DNA from: Candidozyma auris
Lineage: Eukaryota > Ascomycota > Pichiomycetes > Serinales > Metschnikowiaceae
Assembly: GCF_003013715.1 (NCBI RefSeq)
Contig: NC_072813.1
Location: forward strand, 744,001-808,000
Length of the DNA stretch: 64,000 nt
Reading direction: 5' to 3'
In this document: positions 10,680 to 20,819 of the stretch, one piece after another
Layout: each line of letters begins with the position of its first letter
Position numbering within the stretch: position 1 is the first letter of the stretch
Notes under the pieces: model-generated
The model's input: only the letters and a program-made list of their open reading frames with translations
Database searches by the model: none
What the model was told of the DNA's origin: nothing
Position numbers and translations under genes: made by a program

Positions 10680-11189
10680 TGCCCCTTGTGGAATTTGGTA
10701 AAACAAATCAAGACGATTCAGATGCTTTTAAACACTGACACGGGTCTTTGTGGACCTGAGGAGAACTTTTTCGCAGCCACCCCCTCGAATACCAAAATTA
10801 GATCCTGTCTCTTCTGCAAGCAGGTGTCACCCTCAATTTGGTCTGGATTGTGCCGGTAGCGGCCGAATTCCATTCCTGAGAAGTTTCTATCGAAACCATA
10901 CCAAAGGTGAGGTTTGCAGTTGGCGCCTAACTGTCGTGGCCCAGTATTTCCATGACTGCCTATTGACATTGACTACTTGTATAGCCAAAGCTGTTTATCG
11001 ATTATTGCATTTTCTCATATTGATAGCAAAGTCGGCCACCAACGGTGCGTTCGGCAGACTGTCTCCGTCACCATTCTCAGCCGATGATAAGACTTCTTCA
11101 TTGAACACAGAGGACGACCGCATCATCTAGGTGCCGCTCATCCCGAACACACTGCTCCTATTTGACCTGGTCTCGCCCCCAAAGTACAG

Positions 11190-11203
11190 GGGTCACTCTT
11201 ATC
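11190..11203 (+). promoter_or_regulatory. Shared SOU promoter element, copy 2
   Basis: GGGTCACTCTTATC, 129 bases before the ATG of SOU-like gene B. It has the same orientation and nearly the same distance as the copy before gene A, and GAAT follows within a few bases in both. Confidence 0.55.
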
Positions 11204-11214
11204 GGGAATCTGTC

Positions 11215-11232
11215 ACCCCAGGAATCTGGGGT
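11215..11232. promoter_or_regulatory. Inverted repeat in SOU-like gene B promoter
   Basis: ACCCCAG, a four-base spacer GAAT, then CTGGGGT: a perfect 7-bp inverted repeat about 100 bases before the ATG. It suits a dimeric regulator. No copy is seen in the gene A promoter. Confidence 0.4.
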
Positions 11233-11332
11233 AACTCCATCGCGCAATATTGGCCGCATACAAGATCACTCCGAGACCTCATCAGTATATAGCCAGTTAC
11301 GTTGCTTCCACTATAGATTGTCAAAAGGCAAA

Positions 11333-12145
11333 ATGCTCTATAAACCTTCTGAGGCTCCTGTCTTTGACTTGTTTTCACTCAAGGGCGATGTCTCTCTTGT
11401 TACTGGAGGGGCTCGTGGAATCGGTCTAGGTGCTGCCATAGGCTTGGCTGAGGCAGGATCTGACGTTGCTATAACCTATAATTCGTCCAAAGCAGATGAG
11501 GTGAAGGCCGTTGAAGAAATTTTCCGGGAATTGGGAGTACGCTTCAAAGCATACAAATGCAATGTGGTGAACAAGGAAGATATCGAGTCCTGCGTTCAAC
11601 AGGTTCTCAGGGACTTTGGGAGATTAGACGTGGTGGTACCAAATGCTGGTGTGGCCATCCAACAAGAGGCTGAAAAGTTTACGTTGGAGAATTATCGCAA
11701 GACTATGAATGTTAACTTAGATGGAGCCTTCTTCACTGCACAGGCGGCGGCCAATGCGTTCAGAAAACAGAGAGGTAAATCGGACTCTTTCAAGCAAGGA
11801 AGAATAGTTTTTACGGCTTCAATCTCGTCTATCGTGGTAAACTATCCTCAGCCACAAGCACCATACAATGCTTCAAAAGCAGCTGTAGTGCGTTTGGCCA
11901 AGTGCTTGGCTGTGGAATGGGTTGACTTTGCTAGAGTGAATTGCGTGTCTCCTGGCTATATTGCAACTGAAATGACAGGCACACAACCAGAAGAAAGGAA
12001 AAAGGTCTGGTTCAGCCAGATACCAGCGAAGAGAATGTGCTCTCCGTATGAGCTTAAAGGTGTGTATGTCTTCTTAGCTAGTCAGGCATCATCTTATGTA
12101 ACTGGCGAGGAGGTTATTGTTGGTGGAGGCTACGCCCTTCTTTAA
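11333..12145 (+). CDS. SOU1-type short-chain dehydrogenase/reductase (copy B)
   Basis: 270 residues from the ATG at 11333; 57 codons upstream are open but start with TTG and overlap the TATA box and promoter elements. SDR motifs: TGGARGIG, PNAG (VVPNAGVA), Ser in TASISSIV, YNASK as the YxxxK site, and a C-terminal GEEVIVGGGYALL. The residues between the catalytic Ser and Tyr and the ECVAVEW-type helix (KCLAVEWVDFARVN) align with copy A and Sou1. Predicted NADPH-dependent ketose reductase (L-sorbose or fructose). It ends 12 bases before the stop of the convergent Gal4-like regulator. The copies are clearly diverged, so this is not a recent tandem duplication. Confidence 0.9.
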   Translation: MLYKPSEAPVFDLFSLKGDVSLVTGGARGIGLGAAIGLAEAGSDVAITYNSSKADEVKAVEEIFRELGVRFKAYKCNVVNKEDIESCVQQVLRDFGRLDVVVPNAGVAIQQEAEKFTLENYRKTMNVNLDGAFFTAQAAANAFRKQRGKSDSFKQGRIVFTASISSIVVNYPQPQAPYNASKAAVVRLAKCLAVEWVDFARVNCVSPGYIATEMTGTQPEERKKVWFSQIPAKRMCSPYELKGVYVFLASQASSYVTGEEVIVGGGYALL

Positions 12146-12157
12146 TAGATCAATAAA

Positions 12158-14281
12158 TCAGAATTGCTGCTCAATGTCAAACGAGGATGGCCAAAGCATA
12201 GTGTGAAGCTGCATTAGTTGGGACATTGGGCTCTCATCAACTGCTATTGAAGAAAGTGCCATGTTTTCGGCGTTCACTGGGGAGAATTCTGTTGGTTTAT
12301 GCTCTTGCTGAGTCAGACACCCAACACCTAAGCTACTTATGAACTCCGATATTCTTGCTGCTGGGGGGCAAATCATCAGAATCTTATCTATGATTTTCTG
12401 CGATAAGAATACTTCGTTTCGCCAGCGACCAGCTTCTGGTGATACTGGATCATTTCGAAGGCAAACAAGTGGCATCAACAAGGCTGGTATAAGGAAATAT
12501 AGAGAATACCAAGCGTCCATTCTATTGTATTGCTTCTTCTCATTCCAAAACACGTTCATGCTCTCAATCGTAGCGCTGCATTCTTGAAGGCAGATATCGC
12601 CTGCTCTTGCCTCATAATCATTAACATGTTCGTGCTTCTCTGAGAAAAGTCGTTTCAACATGAAAGTCCGATACATTATTGTCCTTAGATTCCTGCAGCG
12701 CCAATGAATCACAGCATGGGCTAGCCTAAATTTGGAAGGCACACTTTGTCCTTCCTGAAAATAGCTTGGAATAATCAGCTTGTACCTTCCAATGTACTCA
12801 GTGTCCCAATGTAAAAGCGCTTCAGCCAGCGGGAATGGATCACTTATGATGCGCTCGTAGATACTATTGCTGAAGATATGAAATAGCGCTTGAAGACGTA
12901 CACTTGTATAAATGGTTGGTCCATCTTCTTCACGCGGAGTATTGGTGGTCATGGCAGTTAGGTTGGAATCTTGCACGTTCATAGGCAACTTAGCATCAAT
13001 GCCAGCGCATGGGATGCCCAAAGGTCTCCCATAGGTGATTGTCAGGCCACAATCAAAAATATAAAGGCACCACCACACTCTACGGCGCATTTCTTTGTTA
13101 AGCAACAGGTCGCCGTTATCTGCAATGTCCTTGTGAAGACCTAAGCCCATAGCCATTCGAGCAGCGAGGCCGAGGTAGTTGTATCCGGAATTCGGTCTAT
13201 CTCGTTTCTGTAAATAATTCGAGATGAGTGCCAATGTCTGTACGAGAGTGAGAGAGCCTGTCTCCAAATCCTCGATCGAGAGTTCTTTCTTTGCACAATC
13301 AAGAAGCGTCAAGTCATCGTCATCTTCAGCATTAGTAGCCGACATGAATGATCCAATAGCTGCAACCATATATAGCAATGAACGCCATCCTGGAGGTGCC
13401 TCAACAACTTCATTCATTTGTGCTATGAACAAGGGACGGTGCACAATTGGATACGACACATGGTAAGTCTCGAAATACATGTTTACGTAATGCTCAATCC
13501 TTTGCCTCGATGGAATTGGAATAGAGGCAATGCTGGAAGCTGAAGAGGGCGAGCCCTGGGAAGCCGAGCCTTGATGCTTGGGTTTGCTCTGGTGTAGGAA
13601 GTACCCGCCTCCTACCAAGTTAATGAGAGCTGCTGAGCTTGTTGCTCCCAAGTAGCTATTTGACTCAGTTGTGGCCATACCGTCTGTCACTGAGAGCTTC
13701 CTGTCGAGCATCGACCGACGCTCGTCCCATGAGAACTTGCTGCTACATGTGTTAGAGAGAGGTGAGGATGCGCTTGAGCTTTTTGGTTTGTAGCCATCCT
13801 TGTTGGTATTAATTGTAGGTGGAAGATATTGGGGGACCTGAAACAAGAATCTCAGTTCCTGCGACTCCACATTGTCAGAGTGTCCCAATAGCAGCAGAAT
13901 GTTCATGATTGGAGTTTGAGCTTCCTCCATGTTATCCCTCACCTCTAGCCGTTCCACTCGTCTACGCTTTGGTCGAGCTATCTCTGCCAACTCCGGAATC
14001 TCGTCTATACTTGCTCCATTACGAAGTTTCCCAAGCAACCGCAGCAAGTCGATATCAGGATATTGGCGGGTCAAGATCTGTCGGGTCAACGAGAGCTCCT
14101 CCTCCACCTCTGTCAAATGCTTTCTCGTTAGTGGAGATCGTTTTTGCTGCTCATATAAGCAGTGTCTCTTGGCAGTACGACAAGCTCCACAAACGGGAAG
14201 CTCACGGGCGCATTTGATTCGCCTTCTTTTGCATTCGTTACAAGCAAATCTGTTGAAATCACTCTCGTTGTCAGAGAGCAT
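12158..14281 (-). CDS. Gal4/Lac9-like Zn2Cys6 transcription factor
   Basis: 707 residues. The N-terminal binuclear cluster reads CX2CX6CX6CX2CX6C (residues about 14-41) and is followed by SPLTRKHLTEVEEEL. That linker and dimerisation stretch closely resembles Gal4/Lac9 (SPLTRAHLTEVE). The middle holds a fungal-specific transcription factor domain (IEHYVNMYFETYHVSYPIVH ... MAMGLGLHKD ... RRVWWCLYIFD). Gal4-type proteins activate sugar genes through CGG half sites. Its position beside three polyol/ketose genes suggests it controls them. The convergent stop lies 12 bases from SOU-like gene B. It need not respond to galactose: no GAL enzyme genes are present here. Confidence 0.9.
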   Translation of the reverse strand: MLSDNESDFNRFACNECKRRRIKCARELPVCGACRTAKRHCLYEQQKRSPLTRKHLTEVEEELSLTRQILTRQYPDIDLLRLLGKLRNGASIDEIPELAEIARPKRRRVERLEVRDNMEEAQTPIMNILLLLGHSDNVESQELRFLFQVPQYLPPTINTNKDGYKPKSSSASSPLSNTCSSKFSWDERRSMLDRKLSVTDGMATTESNSYLGATSSAALINLVGGGYFLHQSKPKHQGSASQGSPSSASSIASIPIPSRQRIEHYVNMYFETYHVSYPIVHRPLFIAQMNEVVEAPPGWRSLLYMVAAIGSFMSATNAEDDDDLTLLDCAKKELSIEDLETGSLTLVQTLALISNYLQKRDRPNSGYNYLGLAARMAMGLGLHKDIADNGDLLLNKEMRRRVWWCLYIFDCGLTITYGRPLGIPCAGIDAKLPMNVQDSNLTAMTTNTPREEDGPTIYTSVRLQALFHIFSNSIYERIISDPFPLAEALLHWDTEYIGRYKLIIPSYFQEGQSVPSKFRLAHAVIHWRCRNLRTIMYRTFMLKRLFSEKHEHVNDYEARAGDICLQECSATIESMNVFWNEKKQYNRMDAWYSLYFLIPALLMPLVCLRNDPVSPEAGRWRNEVFLSQKIIDKILMICPPAARISEFISSLGVGCLTQQEHKPTEFSPVNAENMALSSIAVDESPMSQLMQLHTMLWPSSFDIEQQF

Positions 14282-14710
14282 GATGAGTAAGCATTGGCTA
14301 GTATGTCAATGGGTGAATCTTTCGGTGATGAGGGCGACAGGCGTCCGGCTGGGGAATGTACAGGCCCCTGGCGCGAGGTTGGGGATTTGGGCTCATGTAC
14401 AGGCTAATACTGTAAAGCATCGTTCTATGCATGGAGACTGTCGGACAGCTTCGCTTGTGTCCGCAAATAACAAAACATGGTTCAAAAACCAATGGAGTGG
14501 CTTTGCCATTGATGAAATTGAAATTTAGGAACAGTATGACGTACGCAATAAATTTCACTCGAATTGAGTGCCTCAACAACAAAAAGTGGATGAATCAATT
14601 TGTGCATCATCGATTTGTGTCTTCCATCACAAAGGCATCTACTGGCAATAAACCTCGAGCCCTTGAGTCCATCTCAGAATATCATTACGTGGTAGATCTT
14701 GCTAGAATCG
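14282..14710. promoter_or_regulatory. Gal4-like regulator promoter with direct repeat
   Basis: 429 bases upstream of the regulator. ATGTACAGGC occurs twice as a direct repeat (14356-14365 and 14395-14404), 75-125 bases before the start, and GTCCGGC at about 14343-14349 gives a CGG/CCG half site. Autoregulation is possible but unproven. Confidence 0.35.
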
Positions 14711-15670
14711 TTATCGAAATTTCTTCATCAAAGTCAAGGCAATCACACCCAAAATGACGATGCAGAGAAAGACCGTCATCTGGGCAACTCTGCGCTGTCT
14801 CACCAACTCATCATGCTCATTAAATCTTTTGGCCACAAACTCAAGCATGGCAATTCTGTCTGCCATCGTCTCTGTCATCACTTCTTTACTGCTCAGCATT
14901 CGTTTCCTGCAATCATCGAGTCTTCCGCTCAACGTCTTCAACAACTCATCTAGCTTCTCTAGCTTCTCCACGCTAACTTGCAATTGCAGACGAAATTGAC
15001 TCTTGAGACCGTGTGTGGATTCCGAAAGCTCATGATGCAACCTGTTGACTTCCTCTGAGAGTCCATTTAAGTAATCATCAAGTAAGTTTAGCTGTGTCTT
15101 GGGAGTATCCATATTCGTCGTGTCCGTGTTTAACCGCCGCTCAAGCGCCTGCGCCGAGCTGTGAAGTGTCAGCACGACTCTATCCAAGACTTTATTGTTG
15201 TCCTCTTCATCATCCACCCCCAAAAGCATCTCAGTCACTTTGCTAGGAAGTTGAATCTCCTTATCTATAGGTTGGTACTCTAGTTTCCCGTTTCTCGCCA
15301 AGTCCACAAATTCTTCTCTTGCCGTGATCTCCGGTGACTGTAGAAGCTCATCCTGTCGAAGTTCTCGTGCTGGTGAGTCTCCCACAGGTAATCCTTGTCT
15401 AAATGCTGTGACCAAATCCGAGTAGCTCTGCGCTTTCAGCGGGGTCTCTGACTTAGGCATATAAAACTGCTCTACAAGTCTCTTTTTCGCCAGAACTTCA
15501 CCTCCATTATGTTTGAGTCCTTGCAAAGGCAGAGTGGGGCTTCGGGGCAGCACAGACGTGTTCTTTGTTCGCTTTCGTTGCGATTGCATCATGTTGAAGC
15601 TGTTGCCGGCCTTCGGGCTCGGTGTACTTTGGTCTTTTTTCGTTCCATTATTATTTTGATTGCCAATCAT
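14711..15670 (-). CDS. Tail-anchored coiled-coil protein of unknown function
   Basis: 319 residues; I do not recognise the family. The N-terminal 60 residues are polar and basic. A middle segment holds YSDLVTAFRQGLPVG and an acidic stretch near VDDEED. From about residue 180 a long helical, heptad-like region runs to residue 290. It ends with one hydrophobic segment (VAQMTVFLCIVILGVIALTLM) and a basic KKFR. This is the layout of a tail-anchored ER or nuclear-envelope protein, such as SNARE-like, tether or spindle-pole proteins. I see no SNARE zero-layer signature strong enough to name it. It lies downstream of LYS2 on the same strand, 285 bases away. Confidence 0.8.
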   Translation of the reverse strand: MIGNQNNNGTKKDQSTPSPKAGNSFNMMQSQRKRTKNTSVLPRSPTLPLQGLKHNGGEVLAKKRLVEQFYMPKSETPLKAQSYSDLVTAFRQGLPVGDSPARELRQDELLQSPEITAREEFVDLARNGKLEYQPIDKEIQLPSKVTEMLLGVDDEEDNNKVLDRVVLTLHSSAQALERRLNTDTTNMDTPKTQLNLLDDYLNGLSEEVNRLHHELSESTHGLKSQFRLQLQVSVEKLEKLDELLKTLSGRLDDCRKRMLSSKEVMTETMADRIAMLEFVAKRFNEHDELVRQRRVAQMTVFLCIVILGVIALTLMKKFR

Positions 15671-15955
15671 AGGAACGTTATGATCGCATGTACAACAGAC
15701 TACGTATATGATGAGGAGGTGATCTCGTTATCGTGTAAGCTGTTGCACTATACCTGCTGTGTGCAGAATCATGATTCGTTAGCAAGACTTTCTCTTGGAT
15801 ACGGTCTAGTACGAGAAGGTAATGTAGGGAATGGGCACCAAAAGCTACCATGACTAGCGTAAATATGCATTTTATTAATGTGAATTAATTTCAGTGTGGT
15901 TTTATACGTTGCGGTGAAGCCTCTTAGTTTGATTTGTTTTATTGGGCTCAGTCTC

Positions 15956-18900
15956 TTACTTTCCGGCTGATCCACGGGCACCAGCGCCAGAGGCAATAAG
16001 ATCCAATGTCTCTTGAGTCAACTCAACAGGTGGCAATGGCTGGCCAGCCTTCGTAGGCGCGGGCAAGAAGCCAATCTTCACCAAGTAGCTTATGTAAATA
16101 CCCATTTGGTCGGCATCAAGACCGTCTCCAGCGCTTCTATCCTCACCCAGGAGCTCGGCGTCGGCTTTCAATGACTTGACAGCATTTTGGTCATCCAACT
16201 CTGGAGCTTTCGTATCCTGAGGTAAGTTATCGAGGACAAAGTGAAGCAAGGGAAATAATGCGGAGTCTCTAGACTCCTCAATAACAAACTTTTCCAAAGA
16301 GGATCTCCACTCAGGGTAGTCCTGGCACTGCAAGTCGTAGCCGTAGGTCTTGAGAGATGCAAGCATGTCGTTGAACTTGATTCTTGGATGGCCTGTGACT
16401 TGTGCAACGGCCAAATAATCAGCTATGGGAGGATGGAGAGCAGTTGCAACAACAACACGAGCAACTTGATCCACTGGCACAGCGTTGACATTGTTCGAGA
16501 TGTCTGGATACGACCCCAACTCAGCGCAGCCCTTCAACATTCTCAAAAGGAAATCGTCGGTGTTGGAAGCACCTGTCTTGGAGTACCCAGTAACATATCC
16601 TGGTCTTGTAATGCATCCCTTCAAACCTCTTTCACCAGCTCTTCTGATGATGTACTCAGCAGCCCACTTTGACTGACCATACCCGGTGCCCAAACCAGTG
16701 CTAGAACCGTTCAAGTCATCCAGTTCAGCTATACCAGCAAAGCCTCTTGACGTCAACTCATCCGAGGCATTAATGAAGTAGTCACTATCAAGAGTGGAAG
16801 TCGTTGAAACGAAAGAGAATTGCTTAGGCTTGCCCTCACCGGCCAAATTCATTACATTGATGGTCGAAATCACATTGGCATCTCTTAATTGAGAGTATGG
16901 GTAGACCCAATGAACCAATGCACCGTTGTGAATAATGACATCGATAGTGTTGGCAAGCTTCGACCACAGAGTGGAGTCTAAGTTGAACTTAGGCTTGCTC
17001 AAGTCACCAAGAACGACTTCGATCTTAGAAGCCCAATCTTCATTCCAGATTCCGTATGTTTTACCCGTCTTGCGCAATCTCTCCAAACCAGCCTCAGGAG
17101 AGGAGGCTCTAACGTGAGCGAAAACTCTGTAATCGCCCTTGCGACTCAGTAAGAGATCGCGTAAAATAAAAGAGCCAAGAAAACCAGTAGCACCAGTAAG
17201 GAATACGTTGATGCGTGAAGTGAAGTCCAACTTCTCCAAAGGCTGGTATTCCTTGAAAATATGTGTTCTGGCAAGCTCTTTAGCATCATCGCTGTATGTG
17301 AGCGAGTTATCAATCTCGACTTCGTGGTGCTCAGACTTGCCGTCTGCCAACTGAGCAGAGTCACCCTTGATATACTTGGCAACTTCCTTGGCGAACGTTT
17401 CGATTGTCGGGTTCTTGAATATGATGCCCAATGGGACATCAACATTAAGCTTCTTGCGCAATTCGAAGATCATTCTGGTACCGAGAATTGAGTGGCCACC
17501 AAGATCGAAAAAGGAATCGTCCTTCGCAATGGTTGCGGGTCTGTTCGGTAAAACCTCGATCCATAAGTCACGAATTGAGGCTTCCAAATCGTTGAAGCTT
17601 TCCTCTTCTTGATTCACGCCTCTCTTGTCAGCAGCCAAACGTGCAACAGCTTCAAGCTGGGCAGTATCGGGGAACGCCAACTTTGGCTTGTCAACTTTGC
17701 CATTTGGATTGAGAGGTAACTTGACCAAAGGTACAATTATCGTTGGGATGGCGTACAGAGCCAATCTCTTCTTCAAGTGCAGCTTGATATCCTTAATAAG
17801 AGCACCATATGCTGCCAAACCACTCACAATTGGATCGTCTTGCTCCTCAATATCAGCTTTGAGCTCGTGCAACTCAGGGCATTCCTTTGGAACAATGTAG
17901 GAAATCAATGTGGGCTCTTCACTTTTGTCTCTTCTCACCAAAGTGACATTTTCACGAACCAATGGATGCTGTGACAAATGAGTATCGATCTCACCCAACT
18001 CAATACGGAAACCTCTTATCTTGACTTGATCGTCAGCTCTTCCGCAACATTCAACATTACCATCGGGCAAGTATCTGCCCAAGTCACCGGTACGGTACAA
18101 TCTGTCTCTCGGACCAAGCCAGCCATGCTGTCTCCATTCTTGTTTCGAAGCATCCGGATTAGCCTTATCTTCTTCGATCCATTGCTGAGGGTCAACGTAC
18201 CAGTTTGTGACAAACTTCTGTTTGTTCAAATCGGGCAACCCACGATATCCCTCAGCAAGACCAGCTGCTCTGACATAGATCTCTCCGATCTCTCCCACAC
18301 CACAGGTTTGGGAAGCGTCATTTCTGTTGACCACCAACATCTGCACGTTGTACATACCAGTACCGGCAGGCATCACATCCTTTAAATTCTTCAAGAATGT
18401 AGGATCGGCTGCCCTTGACTTGATCTCAAAGTACGACACAGCACGCTGGGTTTCGGTGGTACCATACATGTTGACAATATACACATTTTCGGCAAGCGTT
18501 TGCAAGCGAAGACAGTCTCTCTTGGTCAAGATGTCACCAACAAAGAAGGCATGGTGCAAGCTAGGAATAGGCGTCGTAGCCTGTGCACTCAAAAGCTGGC
18601 CCATAGCAGGCGTGAGATGAGTTACTGTGGTACCATATTCAGCCATCCACTCTGCTAACTTGCCTGGAGTTCCAATATCATCAGCAGTGGGCACAATGAG
18701 TTGAGCACCCAAAAAAAGTGGGGTGAACATATCTCTCTGAATAGGATCGTGAGCAATTCCTGACAACATGGTGAACTTGTCATTCGACGAGAGACCAAAT
18801 CTTTGCGCCATCCATGGAAAGTAGTACGCAAGAGAGTAGTGACGACCCAACACACCCTTAGGAACACCCTCAGAACCCGAAGTGAAACTCAAGGTAGGGT

Positions 18901-20131
18901 TGCAGTCTGGACCCACAATAACACCAGTGGGCTTGTCTTTGAAAGACTGATATTGTGCCAAGACATCGTCAGATGAGTCCAGTGCACCTCCAACAACAGT
19001 GCCGTCATCCTGGAGCTTTAATTGTGGGATTGACGTTACAACATTGAGCTCGTTCTTGATGTAATCCTTGACCAAATCGTCCAACACGCCAGCCTTTTCC
19101 AAGCCAATGAGACCTTGGGGTTTAGCCACAGAAAGGTATATGTTCTGTCTCGCTGGAGGGTAGGCTGGGTCAATCACAGAGAATGTAGCACCAGCCTTCA
19201 AAACACCCATGACAGCCACCATAAGATCAACACCTCTGTATGCGTAAATCATCACAATGTCACCCTTCTTGATGCCAGTCTCCTTCAAGTAGTTACCAAC
19301 TACATTCGAAGCCTCATTGATTTGCTTGTAAGTGAAGGTTCTCGTCTTGGAGTTCGGGTCCATGAACGACTTGGTTTCAACGACACATGTCCTGTCTGGG
19401 AACTCCAAAGCGTTCTTCATGAATATGTCCTGAATAGCACCTCTGTAACCACTCCAGTCCAAATTCAATGTGGGATCCGGGAGATGCTGCGTTTGCGTGG
19501 GAGTGATCAAGCTGACCTGAGTGATTTGAACGTCTGGGTTCTGGCACACGGCAGTGGTGAATTGGGCAAATTGTTCCGCCAAGATGTCCATCCTCTCCGA
19601 CCTATAAAGTAAAGCATTATAGAAAAAGTGCAACTGAGCTGTCTTGGGGTCTATGAAGATGGCCAAGTCTCTCACAGAGCCCTTCACCGACGTCTCCAAC
19701 TTCTGCGAGTCTCTCGCATACTGGTAACTGATCTTGAATAACGGAGGTCTGGAATCTAGGCCCCTTTTCTCCATGATCGCCTGTGAAATGTCGTCCAAGT
19801 TATGATACTCAACCTTATGCTGGTTAATATCAAACTCATGACGAACTTTCTCCTCCAATTGCTTAAACAGCATCTTGGCATCCACCGTCAATCTCACGAT
19901 GAAAGGTTCTCCTCTCGCCTCAGCGTCCGTGGCAATTACCACATCATCATCACCAGTCAACCTATAAATCAATGCTGCCAACACTGCCAATCCAGTGACG
20001 AAATCTGGCTTGACACCGATGGTCACCAGCTTGACAGCTTCGACGGACCGGTTATTTTCGGGCTTGAGGAAGTCGTGCGGTAACACCGACAACGTTGGGT
20101 TTTCTAGGTAATTGATCCAGAAATCAAGCAT
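15956..20131 (-). CDS. LYS2: Alpha-aminoadipate reductase (large subunit) Lys2
   Basis: 1,391 residues, the usual length for Lys2. Modules in order: an N-terminal condensation-like region; an NRPS-type adenylation domain ([25 protein letters not shown], with the conserved [15 protein letters not shown]); a carrier domain with the phosphopantetheine Ser in DLGGHSILG; and a C-terminal NADPH reductase domain starting [13 protein letters not shown]. It activates and reduces 2-aminoadipate to the semialdehyde in fungal lysine synthesis, and needs the Lys5 phosphopantetheinyl transferase. A Gcn4 site lies 171-177 bases upstream. All motifs look intact. Confidence 0.98.
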   Translation of the reverse strand: MLDFWINYLENPTLSVLPHDFLKPENNRSVEAVKLVTIGVKPDFVTGLAVLAALIYRLTGDDDVVIATDAEARGEPFIVRLTVDAKMLFKQLEEKVRHEFDINQHKVEYHNLDDISQAIMEKRGLDSRPPLFKISYQYARDSQKLETSVKGSVRDLAIFIDPKTAQLHFFYNALLYRSERMDILAEQFAQFTTAVCQNPDVQITQVSLITPTQTQHLPDPTLNLDWSGYRGAIQDIFMKNALEFPDRTCVVETKSFMDPNSKTRTFTYKQINEASNVVGNYLKETGIKKGDIVMIYAYRGVDLMVAVMGVLKAGATFSVIDPAYPPARQNIYLSVAKPQGLIGLEKAGVLDDLVKDYIKNELNVVTSIPQLKLQDDGTVVGGALDSSDDVLAQYQSFKDKPTGVIVGPDCNPTLSFTSGSEGVPKGVLGRHYSLAYYFPWMAQRFGLSSNDKFTMLSGIAHDPIQRDMFTPLFLGAQLIVPTADDIGTPGKLAEWMAEYGTTVTHLTPAMGQLLSAQATTPIPSLHHAFFVGDILTKRDCLRLQTLAENVYIVNMYGTTETQRAVSYFEIKSRAADPTFLKNLKDVMPAGTGMYNVQMLVVNRNDASQTCGVGEIGEIYVRAAGLAEGYRGLPDLNKQKFVTNWYVDPQQWIEEDKANPDASKQEWRQHGWLGPRDRLYRTGDLGRYLPDGNVECCGRADDQVKIRGFRIELGEIDTHLSQHPLVRENVTLVRRDKSEEPTLISYIVPKECPELHELKADIEEQDDPIVSGLAAYGALIKDIKLHLKKRLALYAIPTIIVPLVKLPLNPNGKVDKPKLAFPDTAQLEAVARLAADKRGVNQEEESFNDLEASIRDLWIEVLPNRPATIAKDDSFFDLGGHSILGTRMIFELRKKLNVDVPLGIIFKNPTIETFAKEVAKYIKGDSAQLADGKSEHHEVEIDNSLTYSDDAKELARTHIFKEYQPLEKLDFTSRINVFLTGATGFLGSFILRDLLLSRKGDYRVFAHVRASSPEAGLERLRKTGKTYGIWNEDWASKIEVVLGDLSKPKFNLDSTLWSKLANTIDVIIHNGALVHWVYPYSQLRDANVISTINVMNLAGEGKPKQFSFVSTTSTLDSDYFINASDELTSRGFAGIAELDDLNGSSTGLGTGYGQSKWAAEYIIRRAGERGLKGCITRPGYVTGYSKTGASNTDDFLLRMLKGCAELGSYPDISNNVNAVPVDQVARVVVATALHPPIADYLAVAQVTGHPRIKFNDMLASLKTYGYDLQCQDYPEWRSSLEKFVIEESRDSALFPLLHFVLDNLPQDTKAPELDDQNAVKSLKADAELLGEDRSAGDGLDADQMGIYISYLVKIGFLPAPTKAGQPLPPVELTQETLDLIASGAGARGSAGK

Positions 20132-20301
20132 TCCGTCTCTGAAGTTTATGACCTTTTTTTTTCTTTATGAAGTGTGAGTTGAGAATCTTTTATGGGAAGA
20201 TGAAATCTGTGGGGAGGTTTTTCGGTGGTGGGCGCCTGCATCTAAGTGCACGCAAAAAGGTGATTCAGAATAGGCATTTTGGTTATCTCTTTGCATTGTA
20301 G

Positions 20302-20308
20302 TGAGTCA
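20302..20308. promoter_or_regulatory. Gcn4-type site (TGAGTCA) of LYS2
   Basis: TGAGTCA is an exact Gcn4/AP-1 core, 171-177 bases before the LYS2 ATG. This fits general amino-acid control. Confidence 0.6.
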
Positions 20309-20377
20309 CTCGGTAGTATTCTGGTAATCGTGTGCAAGTGTATGCAGGGATCTTAGTTTCCTCTTAGTTCAGTGGAA

Positions 20378-20390
20378 GGTGGAGTCCACC
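20378..20390. promoter_or_regulatory. 13-bp palindrome upstream of LYS2
   Basis: GGTGGAGTCCACC is a perfect palindrome around a central G, about 250 bases before the LYS2 start. It could bind a pathway regulator of the Lys14 type, but it does not match that consensus exactly. The rest of the 688-base gap (20132-20819) holds no gene. Confidence 0.35.
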
Positions 20391-20819
20391 TGGGAAAACC
20401 CAAGTATTTAAAACTAATATTGTATTCAGTGAAGCTCATAAAGCATTTTAACGAGGCTTGATTATTTTACTCTCGCATGATTGCTAGTCCTGCTCTGGGT
20501 TAAGTGCCTCGTTCGATGCACAAGGGATCAGTCGATGCCTAAAGAAAACGTGCTCCGTGGGGTCATTCGGGTCACCGAATATTTTCATGGAGCTGAATTT
20601 CGGGTCATTGATATATTTGAATTTATCTGCAAAAGTTCAATTGGTGAAAGTGATTGTTACGGGTGTGAAGCCCACCACTCCGCAGAATTCGCAGCCAATC
20701 TTGGGATACTAAAACTACAATAGTGCACATCTGGAGAGTTTCATTATTACAATTATGGTATCTTAATATCTTTTACCAAAGGTTGAAATGTCGCGATATA
20801 TATATAAATGCATTTGGGA

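Larger units (their letters stand above)
10680..11332. promoter_or_regulatory. Divergent promoter between XYL2-type gene and SOU-like gene B
   Basis: 653 bases. It holds a copy of the window-wide motif at 10767-10779 (TTTTTCGCAGCCA), a CGG-N10-CCG pair at 11052-11067 suited to a Zn2Cys6 dimer, the shared SOU element at 11190-11203, an inverted repeat at 11215-11232 and TATATAG at 11286-11292. The XYL2 side lacks the shared SOU element. Confidence 0.5.
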
